Below are positions 37,216 through 48,200 of a DNA stretch of 64,000 bases, piece by piece. The notes under the pieces were generated by a model. It did no database searches. It was not told where the DNA came from and saw nothing but the letters and a program-made list of their open reading frames with translations. The stretch comes from Blastomyces gilchristii SLH14081 (lineage: Eukaryota; Ascomycota; Eurotiomycetes; Onygenales; Ajellomycetaceae). The stretch spans positions 1,411,956 through 1,475,955 of the forward strand of contig NW_003101666.1 in assembly GCF_000003855.2 (NCBI RefSeq), given 5' to 3'. The position numbers and the translations under genes are program-made. The first letter of the stretch is position 1. Every line of letters starts with the position of its first letter.

Positions 37216-38467
37216 TCACGGATCCCCCGTACTGCCATTAAACAACTCCTGGTTAACCCCAACATTCACTTTGTTCTTCTCTGCCCACTCATATATCGCG
37301 TCAGTATCATGGCAGCGGGCTTCCACGTCCCAGTAGGCGAAGGAGTGTCGCGCCTTCTCGACGTTGCTCATTGATAGGTACCGCTGCGAGTACTGCTCTT
37401 GCCCTCGCTCGTCGGTGTACGTGTAACTCTGGTTCCACCAGTAGACCATTGAGACATCGCCGGCGCAGAGGATGGATTGGCGGAGGAGGTCGAAGCAGTG
37501 GTCTGGGGGTTTTGGGTTGGTATTCAGTTTCATTTTTGATGTAGGGGTGGGGTGAGTGGCTTTTTTCTTTTTTATGTTTGATATATTCATTGATATTTGA
37601 TATCGATAACTACTCACTTTTATGGAAATCGATATCATCCTTCGACTCGCCGGGGAAGAATTTATCCGCGTAGAAAGTTCTGCGGATGCGGTTTAGGCAG
37701 TGCAGTTGATGGAACATGCCGACGCCATATATGTATTGGCCCGGCTCGACGAAGGATTCTATTGATCGGTCAAGCCGGCTGGCTATCGATTTGGGTAGCT
37801 GGACCACGCCGTCCGTTGCTATTTGATCTTGGTTAGTCATGTACTACTTTTTGCTCTCTATTGTTTTATTTTTTTTTTTTATTATTTTTTTTTCCCCCTC
37901 CTGCTGCTGCTACTGCTACCACAGGAGAAATGGGACAAAAGAAGAGAAGAGAAAAGGGAAGTCAGGAGAAGGGGAGATTTACATCCCATCGTCTTATTCC
38001 ATGCTGCTTCTAGTTCGTCAGATGTTTCAGACTGGAATAGCTTCGACGGGGCGAAGCGCTTGTTCACATATCGGACATAACCATCTTCTCTTACGGGAGC
38101 TGGTTAAGGGAGTTCAAATGGGACAAGATATCAGCTCGCATGTTCCGAATTGAAAGGGCGACGACAGGAGAAGATAGGTGATGAGAGGGTAGGGTCTGTA
38201 TTACATACAGTAGGGCAGAGCAGGCAGTTCAGTATCAGGAACGCATTTTTGCCGGATTGTCACTGACGAAACCCCCAACATTGACACCAGGACGATCAGG
38301 AGGAATATGTTGAGTGTCGTAAGAGCCTTGGCTGAGGTTTCCCAAGTACATCTCCAGTTTTCCCTCCAGTTTTCTCGTGATATTATCCCCTTCTCTACTT
38401 CATGATTATTATCATCATGAAGCAAATGCTCGTTTTCGACCATGTGATAACCATTGCCGGTTCCCAT
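37216..38467 (-). CDS. UstYa-family (DUF3328) oxidase-like membrane protein
   Basis: Exons are 38,209-38,467, 37,983-38,099, 37,618-37,818 and 37,216-37,502 (introns 109, 164 and 115 bp), giving 287 aa with all phases consistent. There is a short cytosolic N-terminus, one transmembrane helix (about residues 49-70), then the luminal catalytic region. The family's two HxxHC motifs are intact: His162-Cys166 (HQLHC) and His191-Cys195 (HKNHC, formed across intron 3). UstYa proteins oxidise or cyclise ribosomal peptide precursors and some other natural products. NKT and NQS sequons fit a luminal domain. The gene is divergent from the secreted precursor at 39,382. Confidence 0.92.
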
Positions 38468-39381
38468 GACTGCTTTTGGCTCCTCTATTGCTAGATAAAC
38501 AGTATCTGAAGAAAGTGCTGTGTATTACTGTGGGAGAATTTCTGCGGCGGGACAGCAGTTTTCGTCTTAATTCTTCTACTTGATTGCCCATTGGCTTTTT
38601 TTTCCGTTTTCTCAATTCTACGATTTCTTTATTTGATCTTATGTTGTCCACGCCAGGCTGGACATATAGGTGTCACAATTCCGAATCAGCCGGCGCTTAT
38701 GTCGCGAATTGTCGGTGACTGGTGTTACTCGCAGATGCAACTTTGGATTACACGGCAACCCGTTTCGGTATTGCCGTGACGTGTCCATTAATGGCATTTC
38801 ATAGTAGCCGGATAAGATTGCCATGCATTTGGATATGTGATACCATGTTTATGGTTCCCTCCCTTTCAACTTTCGCTCCCTTTCGTTCTCAGTAAAGGTT
38901 GAGAAGTTGAGAAGTGCCATCAACACCATCAAGAACATTGCCATAGCCAATTTTCAACCGGAAATCGCCCTCTGAGCATCGCTTACTGGACCAGCTGACT
39001 CATTTTGTCGGCAATTGCACAAGAGATCCTAGACCAGTTGCATATGGAAAAGGGATGCTCGATGAACTGTAATGACCCTCCTCGTTCATGGATGGTCGAT
39101 GGTCGTAGGGCGCAGTTGAAGATCTTGTTGAACCCTAGCCATCCGTTTTCCTGCACTGACTATTTAATAATAAACTGTGATACCGCACTGGAAGAGTGCT
39201 CTCCTCCGTTAAGTATTTATACCTTAGCTCCTCGAGTATGCCTGTGTAACCAACGAGAAAGCCTCCTAACCCCCTTCGATTCCGTAATATTCCACCCGTT
39301 TTGCTATCCCAGCATCACTTCCTCTTGGATTCCTCTATCAAAACAGCTTACCCAGTCTACCTGTCTTTCTCAAAACACACA
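38468..39381. promoter_or_regulatory. Shared divergent promoter region, UstYa-like gene / secreted precursor
   Basis: 914 bp between two divergent start codons. A TATA-like TATTTATA at 39,214-39,221 lies about 165 bp before the precursor ATG. Pyrimidine-rich runs occur on the UstYa side (38,590-38,640). No further gene is supported: the 132-aa frame at 39,005-39,403 lacks an ATG and any domain. Co-regulation is inference. Confidence 0.45.
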
Positions 39382-39696
39382 ATGCGGCTATCTCACACCA
39401 TGAGCACCCTCCTGCTTCTCGCTCACGCCGCAATCGCCTCCGCTCTTCCAATCTCAGCCGAGAACGCCAACGAATTGAACAAGCGAATGGACCAATTCGA
39501 GATCTCCTGGCTCAGCGCCCCAAATGAAGCCGGCGCAGAAGAGCCCGCGCAACGCCGTGCTGTGCTGAAAGATGAAGCACCTAATAACATCGACAAACGC
39601 CTTCCGAAATTGGGCATGTGGGCCAGCCCCAAGGAAGAGGTTATGTTTATGGATAACAAGGAGCCCGCTTCTGGGGCTTTGGCTGCTAGGCACTAA
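39382..39696 (+). CDS. Secreted peptide precursor with dibasic (Kex2-type) sites
   Basis: 104 aa, intronless; the ATG at 39,382 precedes a clear signal peptide (hydrophobic to about residue 21). Dibasic sites are Lys34-Arg35, Arg58-Arg59 and Lys72-Arg73, which would release three segments. The first and third resemble each other around a Trp (SWLSAPNE, Trp43; MWASPKEE, Trp80), each followed by an acidic stretch and E[EK]PA. There are no cysteines and no tyrosines. It is not the alpha-factor-type pheromone precursor (no WCRLPGQGC-like repeat). It could feed the neighbouring UstYa-like enzyme, or be an ordinary Kex2-processed secreted protein. The gene model is strong; function is inferred. Confidence 0.8.
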   Translation: MRLSHTMSTLLLLAHAAIASALPISAENANELNKRMDQFEISWLSAPNEAGAEEPAQRRAVLKDEAPNNIDKRLPKLGMWASPKEEVMFMDNKEPASGALAARH

Positions 39697-41102
39697 GCAC
39701 GATGATTGAATGAATGGGTGAGATGTTCCTTCGGTTTGCTTGCGAGGAGGGGTTGTTTCGGTGGACTGGAAAAGTTATGCATATCATGAAGGAAGCGGAC
39801 GTGGTGCGGGTGCAAGATTGATCTTTGGACATTTTCGGGCTTGCTGGGTGATGGGAAAGATAGGAGTAACAGCGCATCTGGGTAGGTGGGGAAAGGATTT
39901 ACTCTTCGATGGGGGAGCCTAAGAATCTAGCAAAGGAAATTCATAGTTTAATCGTGTTGGTAGGGAGTGAGGACTGGGAGGCAACTTTCTGGTGTTTTTA
40001 TTTTTTATTTATTTTTTATTTTTTTTATATTTTGTAGGTTAGAACTGGGGGAATGAGATCAAATCTATGGATTGATTCAGTGACACGAAAAGAACAACGT
40101 TTTTCTTAATCTAATGACTTGGTATATCCAGCTATATATTTAGAAAGGTTTGGATGTTTGATTCGTTTCTTATACTGAGTTAAATATCTGCTAATTAAGG
40201 GCGAGAGCACCTATATATCCTTCAAAAAGTGTCTAGAAATTAGTGGTATCTTAGAAACTAGCTATTCTTCCACAGTGCTTTTCTACCTGCTTTGGCTCCT
40301 TTTCTTTCCTAGCAAGGGGCAATCCACGGCTGCTTGCTACTATCATTCTCAATCATATACTTAGAAATAAAAGCTCTGGGCCGAGGGACGAAATGAGTGC
40401 CTTGTCTTCCCTCCTGCAGGATGGCGACTCACTTATATACAAGTTCGCCAAGGTACTACTTGCAAGTGGTAGCATACTTTCGAATCAGAAACATGTAAGG
40501 GAACTCACATCGAAATAAATATTCTCAGGGGAAGTTGTCAGGCATGTATGTACGTGTGTATCTACGTCATGAGCAGGTGTCTTGTTCATCGAATATTTCC
40601 GGACAACTACTTTCTGATGTCTTACTGTTGTCGTTCCTAGAGGCGAAAAGAATTTTCTGGATGAAGATAGGGGGTTATTAAAGGGAGGGAGAGGATGGAC
40701 ACAGCAGGCGACGTAATTCCAGAGCACAAATGGAGATTACAATCTTCGTGTTATGCCCTGAAAAACGCTGAAAGGGGACATCTATATAAAATAAAATGAT
40801 ATAGTACAACACGAAATTCCGCCTCCTGAGTAACATTGGAGTTGAAAAAAGAAAAGGGGCTGCATGTAGCGTTCACAAAAAATAAGTTCTCCTAGCCCCT
40901 TACATAGTAGTTCAGACCTTTTTTTGTATAAAGTTATATTGCATTCCACATTTTCCTCCACATATTTTTCTTTCCTAAACATTTCCTACCAAGAAACCAC
41001 TGTACCTAGCACCAGACGCTCGGATTTATATTGCTCTTCTCCGCCTTCTCTACCCTTCCCTTTTACGCCGTAAACTTATCGGTAAAGAAGACATATCCAA
41101 AC
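39697..41102. other. Intergenic DNA, no gene seen
   Basis: Normal to slightly AT-rich, with a T/A-rich stretch at 39,995-40,035. The 80-aa minus frame at 40,485-40,727 has no domain. It probably holds the 3' UTR of the precursor and the promoter of the 67-aa secreted protein. Confidence 0.45.
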
Positions 41103-41306
41103 ATGAAGCTCCTTTACACCTTCGCTGCCACCCTCCTCACGCTCGCTGCCACCACCACGGCTGCTCCACAGCTGCCACTACCACTCGACTCCGTCACCGG
41201 CGTCGTTGGCAACCTTCCCGTTGTAGGCAGCGTGGTTGGCGGTGCACTCCCTGTCAAGGGCCGACAAGCTCCGGATGAAGAGCCTGAGGGCGAGGACAGC
41301 GAGTGA
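41103..41306 (+). CDS. Small cysteine-free secreted protein
   Basis: 67 aa from the ATG at 41,103. A longer frame upstream uses a TTG and is unlikely. Residues 1-20 are a signal peptide. The mature part has a hydrophobic Val/Gly/Leu/Pro segment with a repeated pattern (GVVGNLPVVGSVVGG), then KGR and a strongly acidic tail (APDEEPEGEDSE). The Arg54 region could be a processing site separating the hydrophobic and acidic halves. I know no family. GC-rich third positions support real coding. A GTAAGT...TTTCAG pair just after the stop could be a 3' UTR intron. Confidence 0.65.
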   Translation: MKLLYTFAATLLTLAATTTAAPQLPLPLDSVTGVVGNLPVVGSVVGGALPVKGRQAPDEEPEGEDSE

Positions 41307-42829
41307 ACTCTTATCAAGAACCCTGTAAGTGCAGTTGATTCATTTAGTTTCAGCCGCATAAGGGTTTCCTGCACTTTCACTTGGGATCGGTGAGCTGATA
41401 TGGTAGAAATAACAGGAGACCCCATGTCCATGACTAGTTCCGTTTGGCCATGGAGAGCGATTTGAAAATGGATAAGACGGGCGTGTCGATTTCAGGATAG
41501 TTGGCCCTAGTTCACAAATTTGTCATGTTCACTGGTTGTGTGTCCTATTTCGAACCTAAGGGATGATTGCCGTCGGGGGGAGGCGGGGGGGGAGGGGGGT
41601 TTTGAGAAGAGCCTTTTTCATGGTGGGGCTACCGATCATTCCTTGAAGTCTTCCTTTGTGTGAAAAAATGGAGGTCGTATATCTCGTTTTAATTTCGGAT
41701 TGATGTGATCCTGTCAATGCTACAGACCTTTTACTAGCAATATATTATTAGTGAGATTCAAGCCATTTCTCACTGAAAAATAACATCGGCTAGCAGGAAA
41801 TAGCCAGGGTAATATATACTCACTCACTCAAATACATGTATGTACATACATTCACTCACCATGTATAAGAGTTCGGAAATGATCGTGGCCTAAGCATTGG
41901 GCTGATAGACTCTCTCCTCATCCATATCTATCTAGTCGATAAAGTGTTATGGGGAATGAGTTCATTTGTCGGGCTCAGTCGGACCAAGTAGACCTAGATA
42001 ATTCCAGATCTGTTTCACCTCGGCACCCTTGCAGCAGTGTATGTATATTATCAGCTCAAGCTTCTGCTTTTATCCGGCGGTTATCAGTGCAATATAATCA
42101 AGATAGTTGGCTTATTTCCCCCTAGCTAGCTGCCGAGACTTATGGGTTGATATCCAATGCAATGCCTCCCTTATTCAGGGGATATTGAGTTCTTCATGCA
42201 AGTCTTGAGCTGGCGAGTGCAATTGTAGAGCAGGCCATAGACTTGAAAATAGCTTGCCCAGCAGGGCGTGTCGGCATGCATTGGGGAAACCGTGGGTTCA
42301 AACCGGATGAATTTAAATCATGGAAACCCTTTTCAGGCGATAGTTAGGGCACGCTCTTGAAAAACAGAGGCTCTCTATGATGTTTCCGCTCACTAGCTCA
42401 GGGATCGCTCAGGGGGTTCCCGCTCAGAGTAACAATGGAAAAGAACTATGCAGGGTTTCCGAATAAGCTCAGTAGATGGTGGGAATAGATTTGCGTGGCA
42501 CAAGTACGACTTCTTCATTTTGATAGAGATATTGTGATCGTTGTCGTTCAGGTACATATATAGCAAGATTGATTGAATCCACAGCTTGCTCAAGCCACTT
42601 CGCAAGCTGATATCGGGAGGGGAGGAATTTAGTGTGATAGTTACGTTTAACGTGGAGAATACTAAAATAATGATAGTGCAATCTACAAAAGCGTAAGACA
42701 ACTAACACCCCTGATATAAACAGTTACATAAATAACCCTCATTTATGTAAATTAGCGTATTGGCACAGAGTCAATTGAAAACGAAAAGAATCTAGTAAAA
42801 TAGCTGTATAAATATTGGTCCAGAGGCTA
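41307..42829. other. Intergenic DNA with a possible coding remnant
   Basis: It contains a G-rich tract (41,575-41,600) and otherwise ordinary sequence. A minus-strand stretch at 42,469-42,605 has coding-like codons (AKWLEQAVDSINLAIYVPER) ending in TGA, but no start or upstream exon is found. It may be a gene fragment. Confidence 0.35.
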
Positions 42830-43340
42830 TTTTTCACAAGAAACACTATGACAGCTTCAACTACAAGAGATGATACAAATTTCAGATAATTCTCAAGGTT
42901 CATGGTAGAGGAATCAAAACTTGGGTTAGAAGTGACTAACTCTCTGAATAGTCTATTTACTGTGTTCTAGTAGTAGTTATGTGTTTAGAATTTTTCAATC
43001 TTTACCCTCTCTGATAGTTGTTATGATCTTGCAACTTCAGCATTTTAAGACTTTATAGTAATGTTTTCTCTTAATTAACTGCTTTCTGAAAAAAAGCATT
43101 ATACGGATGATTTCTTTAAGACGAAGTACTAATTATTGACAATCTGAGATCACATTCTCTTGCTATCTTGAGTTTTCATCTCAAGCAGTGTTCAAATAGA
43201 TCTGAAGCATCATGGTTTAAAAACTAAGTTATCTCATTATAAAGAGCATAGACAGGTGGTTGCATCTCTCCCAATAAAATCCTCTCCAAAACTTCAAGCA
43301 GCAGGCATGACAGAAACACTCACTGCACGGGAATCGATAT
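42830..43340. repeat. Mutated AT-rich relic
   Basis: About 500 bp almost free of CpG (one CGGATG and one ACGAAG remain), rich in TCTGA/AGATA words. It resembles the degenerated repeats outside the island. No readable domain. Confidence 0.4.
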
Positions 43341-43551
43341 TCTGTGTATTGAGCAGTGGCTAAATTGAATGCTAATATGCATTCCTAACTTTCAACGTCT
43401 CAGATACACATATTGAAATAAGGTAACCTTTTCTTCATGTAAATATCATCTATGTCTTGTGCCGTAGTGCACCTTGATATTTTAAGATGCTGAAGTGAAG
43501 CTACGGGGCGATGTGGTTATCAGATACAGTGTGTAATATCGTCACGGATCT

Positions 43552-43995
43552 TCAAGAATGTGATACCTCAGAGTTCCTTGAAATTTCAGCTCCACGTGCC
43601 GAAGTAGAATGGAGTTTGTGAGTGTAGTTCCAGAAGCCTCTGTTTTCCCGAGTAAATGCTTTCTCTTCCAGATAAGGTGGAGCATTTGAAGCCATAAATG
43701 TTCCGCCAAATGTTGATTCCGCTGTAACCAGGTCAAGTAACATGCTAAATAGTAGAACCTATTCGCTCTAACCGTTAATTTATATCTTGTTAGGAAGAAT
43801 GGTGAGCACGCAGGTTAAGCCACTGTTAAACTACATATAGAGAAGCTTAGCTGATTCATAGACATTCGGGCCAAGAATACAGTCTTGGTCGAGGTCTGGG
43901 ACCTCTGAAACGAGCTCAGTAAGTGAGACCAGGTTAGAAAGCGCTTGGAGACGCTTTGTTGCATTGGCCTCTCTTTGTAGAGACAATTTTGGCAT
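43552..43995 (-). CDS. Unrecognised small two-exon gene (117 aa)
   Basis: Exon 1 (43,835-43,995) starts with ATG and reads MPKLSLQREANATKRLQALS…LGPNVYESAKLLY. A 90-bp intron (donor GTAGTT, acceptor TTTAG) joins it in phase to exon 2 (43,552-43,744), which continues LLDLVTAESTFGGTF… and ends in TGA. The exon total is 354 nt. Codon choice in both exons is coding-like and the join preserves frame. The protein looks soluble and mostly helical with an Asn/Ser/His-rich end, without signal peptide or domain I can name. The donor is weak, and an upstream exon cannot be excluded. Confidence 0.5.
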
Positions 43996-44294
43996 TTTCT
44001 AGCTGCTGACTGGCTTATTTTGCCCCGGAGTGTAGTAATATAACGTGAAAACTCGGCCGGTTATGCAGCTCGCCACAGCGCATGAGAGATAGTAAAAGGA
44101 GAGATAGCTGAGAAATGGTCAATTTGACGAATAGCTTCCTTGGGCATAGAATTAAGCGTAGAAGCCCCCGAAAACAGCAACAAGAACGGTTGCGACGACG
44201 GCTGTTGGCTTCATGCTGGGTTGTAGGGGCAAAAGGGAGGACTGCAAAGTTTGGAAGAATCGCGATATTTGAACCCTAGCAAGGGAAGCAACGG

Positions 44295-44597
44295 CTAATG
44301 AGGTTTTGAAATAAAACGATACACATGTGTACAATGTAAGTAAGCCCTCGACCCTGCCCAGGTGCCGTAACTCAGTCCCTTTCCTAGACCTTCTGGAGAA
44401 ACTGGATCCAACTCTCTGTCCCACTGTCCGAATGTGTCGTAGGAGCCAATCCAAAATTCATGGTGCCTGTTGAGATTGACACTTGCGCAAATTGAGTCTG
44501 TGACGTTCTCCTTGCCAGATGTCAAGTCTTTTGACTCGGAGGTCGGGATTGAGCAAATGTAGATATTCCTTTCCTGTACCATGGTCAGCTTTACCAA
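44295..44597 (-). CDS. Possible exon of an unrecognised gene
   Basis: A frame of about 70 codons with coding-like composition (NIYICSIPTSES…HHEFWIGSYDTFGQW…LGKGLSYGTW). A GTGAGT donor (about 44,626) and GTACAG acceptor (44,579) upstream suggest it begins after an intron. A GC-poor non-coding stretch follows. There is no convincing start or stop, so the boundaries given are those of the open frame. Confidence 0.3.
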   Translation of the reverse strand: MVKLTMVQERNIYICSIPTSESKDLTSGKENVTDSICASVNLNRHHEFWIGSYDTFGQWDRELDPVSPEGLGKGLSYGTWAGSRAYLHCTHVYRFISKPH

Positions 44598-45227
44598 TGT
44601 TCAATACCCACCGGTATAGACTCACCTGAAGGAATGTATGTATATACGGATGAGGTTTCGTCAGCGCTCACCTAAATTTATAGGTGTATCGTCCACCTAA
44701 GGGCATGCCTAGGGATTAAGCAATGAAGACCCAGCGACCTTAGGCAAGAGATATATATATATATGTACTGTATATCTAAATACCGATGACCTTGTTACCC
44801 AAACAATATATTGCATGGTTGCTTTGACATATTCTGCCCTTTTTAGATGGGTCAATAAGCTGCTTGAGGAACTCCATACACCTCAAAGTGGCACCCCGAG
44901 GACTGTGAAGCTGCTGTATCCATATAGCCCACCTTTTATCGAGTGTAATAAGGAAAGTAAGATATAGAGGCAGCCCTTGTTCTATGTCGGCGGTTAACTC
45001 TGGTGGTTACTTGGTCTACCCTAATTCCCTAATCGGGCCGGAAAACGCGCTAGGCGCGCCAAATCGCTCTTAAATAATATTTAGTTGGTCCTCACGAACC
45101 TCAACCATTTCCGCGTCGCATCCACCCCTATAGCTATGCGTATCTGACCTTCAGAAACTCCTCGCATCGCTTGGGATCTGCCTCTGATAGGCCTGTCTGT
45201 TTAGACTGTGCCCCATTTGCTTCCACT
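44598..45227. promoter_or_regulatory. Upstream region of the histone deacetylase gene
   Basis: About 600 bp without a gene. It contains an (AT)n patch at 44,750-44,762 and a TTAAATAATATTTA palindrome-like AT box at about 45,070-45,084, roughly 150 bp before the start codon. Confidence 0.35.
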
Positions 45228-48200
45228 ATGGACCGGTCTCAACGAGAACAATCCAGTTCCGCTGGCAAATTCCAGAGGAGGATGTCTAACAAACCCTCTG
45301 ACGAGTTGACCCACTCCTTTAATCGCCTTTCTCTTGCGACAAATTCTGTTGCAGCCGGACCACCCTCATCGCCATCCCCATCTCCATACCAGTCCCCTTC
45401 GCGGTCTTTCGACCAGAACAATTCCCACTCTCGCCATGACTCCCCTTCCAGAGCCTTCGCCAACCATCCATCCGTTCCCCGAAGGACCCCTAGTACCAGC
45501 TCTCTGAGGGACGAGAGAAGAGTGTCCACTTCTTCACTACAAAAGAGATCATCGGTCAGCTCGCTACGCTCTGTCCAAACCTATAGCGGTAATGGTGTTG
45601 CTCCTCAGCGCCCTAGCCTTTCCAGACGCGCTTCGTCGAATTTCCTTTCTACTACATCTCCGAGCATGCGCCCCAGATCCCCCATGCCAGAGCCGCCCGT
45701 TCAGCCTGCGGCACCAACAGCCTCTTCGATCGCCCAAGAACATTTTAAAAGGGAGTTGGCTTTGCATCAGTCTACAGACCTGCAGTCCAAAACACTTGTT
45801 ATCGTGCAAGATGCCTGCTACGGACATAGGTTCTCCCGCCCAAGAACCTCCAAAGCTGGCCTGGAGCAAATTGTCGAGCGTCCAGAGCGCCTACTTGCAA
45901 GCGTACTTGGCGTATCGACTGCCTATATTCGCCTAGGGAGACGATATGACGATGGCCAATTTGCTCCACATCCAGACCTTGACATCCGATCATTGCCAGT
46001 CCCGCCCTTTCAAATACGGAAGACGACACGCACAATGTCACTTAATTCCCCAGCGGTTACCCATGTTCATGGTGCAAAATGGATGGATGAACTACAGATT
46101 ATGTGCGAAGCTGCAGAATCCCGTCTCGCTTTGAATGGAAAGGAGCTGGTCCGGCCTAGCAGTTCGGGGCGGGATAGTAGTTCCGCAAGCCGACCAAAGT
46201 TACATGAGGGCGACTTGTATTTGTGTTCAGAATCCTTAAATGCGTTTGAGGGTGCGTTGGGGGGAGTGTGCGAAGCTGTGGATGCCGTGTTTGGACCCTC
46301 TTCTACTACACGGGCGTTTGTGAGCATTCGCCCCCCTGGCCATCATTGCTCAGCGGACTATCCATCTGGGTTTTGCTGGCTTAACAACGTTCATGTTGGT
46401 ATTACACATGCTGCAATGTCACATGGCCTCACACATGCCGCTATTATCGATTTCGATTTACACCACGGAGACGGATCGCAGGAAATTGCTTGGGAACAAA
46501 ATCGAAAGGCAAAAGGGGCCTCCAAGAATGCACCACCTCATAAGAAAACGGCAATCGGTTATTTCAGTCTCCACGATATCAACTCCTATCCTTGTGAGGC
46601 TGGTGATGTAGACAAGGTTCGCAATGCTAGCGTTTGCATCGACAATGCTCATGGCCAGTCAATCTGGAATGTTCATCTTGAACCTTGGAAAACGTCCGCT
46701 GGCTTTTGGGAACTGTACAATACGAAGTACTCTATTCTTCTTGAAAAAACTCGAAAGTTTCTACGATCCCATACACAGCGTTTGCTAAACTCTCAAAATC
46801 CGCCACCTCCCAAAGCAGCAATTTTTATATCTGCCGGTTTTGACGCTAGTGAGTGGGAAGGCGTTGGCATGCAGAGACACAAAGTCAACGTTCCCACGGA
46901 TTTCTATGCCAAGTTTACAGCAGACATTGTACGAATTGCAGAAGAGGAAGGTCTGGGCGTTGATGGCAGAATTATAAGCGTTTTAGAAGGAGGTTACTCT
47001 GACAGAGCTCTTATAAGTGGTGTGCTCAGTCACTTGTCAGGGCTTGCGGATAGCCAGAAAAATACTTCTGAAAATGGAGATAATCGCCTTGCAACTGAGA
47101 TGCTGAGTCGCCTTGGTTTGAACGACCGTCCTGAGACTGTCTTAGAAGAGGACTCAACCTTTGATACCGAATGGTGGAAACTTCCACTGCTAGAAGAACT
47201 AGAACTTCTTGCAAACCCACCACCTCCAACTCCAGCTCGCAAGCCTCGTGAGAAGGGACCTCCCACGTATTGTTCTCCCACGCAGGCGTCAGTCGCTAAG
47301 ATCGTCATGCCTTCCCGTGACCGGAGATCGATTTCATCGCAGCTAAGCGCCGGAGATGGAGGATATGCCCGTCCCCCACTCCCGGTCATTGACTGGGCAA
47401 CGGCCGCATATGAATTATCGAAAGTTCTTATCCCTACAGACCGCCAAACCATTAGTTATCAGCACTCGGAATTGAAGGCTGAAAATACTCGGATCCGACG
47501 TGACGGCCATTCAACTTCGAATGTTTCCGAGTTGATTGCGGTTGATGATCGGAGACCAATGCAGTTAAGGGAGAGAAAACAAAAGTCACCAACACCTGAG
47601 CTCCAAACCCCCAAGCGACCATCTAGAACTTCGCGACGGACCACCATAGCCTCAGTGAGCGACCTTCCCGATGCCTCTATCATCGAATCTTCTGGGAGTA
47701 GTAACCAAAATTCCAAAGCTACTGATGCACATAGCTCACGACGCCTTAGCATAGCGTCGACGGTGGCGTCGACTACTGGTGGTGCCCGTAGCAGGGGAAG
47801 CGTAGAGGGAACTTCGCCGCCCTCGTCAAATGAAAGCAGTGCCCACGTGTTGAATTCACGTTCAGGAACCTCAAATGGGAAGTCTACAGACGCAATATTG
47901 GTGCAGAAATCGCGAGCTGCAAATGTCCGGACCAGCCCGAGAAAGACAGCAGCTGCTCCACAAGCACGAACTATCGGCGGTGGGCCCATGCCCCCTGCTC
48001 GCTCCTCGTCTATAAACAAAGATATTTCAGATCGCAATCTCACCAACCTCTCCGCGGGTATCAGAAAGCTAAATATCAAACTCAAAGTCCCTAGCCCGGA
48101 AGAGCATGCAGCGAGGGAAGAGGAGCGCAGGAAAGTTACTACGAGCAGATCCACTTCCAAAAAATCCCAGACTTCGAAAACCCCTAGATCGAGCAGCGCG

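Noticed and set aside
42238..42310. Possible tRNA around GGGTTCAAACC
   Set aside because: A B-box-like word is present, but no A-box, acceptor stem or cloverleaf can be formed.
42469..42708. Minus-strand coding-like stretch ending in IPTIY
   Set aside because: No start codon, no upstream exon, and it abuts a damaged relic. Noted only as a possible fragment.
44152..44214. 20-codon ATG frame MKPTAVVATVLVAVFGGFYA
   Set aside because: It resembles a signal peptide or micro-membrane peptide but ends at TAA with no donor site to extend it. Too short to call without transcript evidence.
45171..45227. Upstream extension of the histone deacetylase frame
   Set aside because: The extended frame begins at TTG, not ATG. 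The first ATG is at 45,228 and is followed by the Ser-rich N-terminus.
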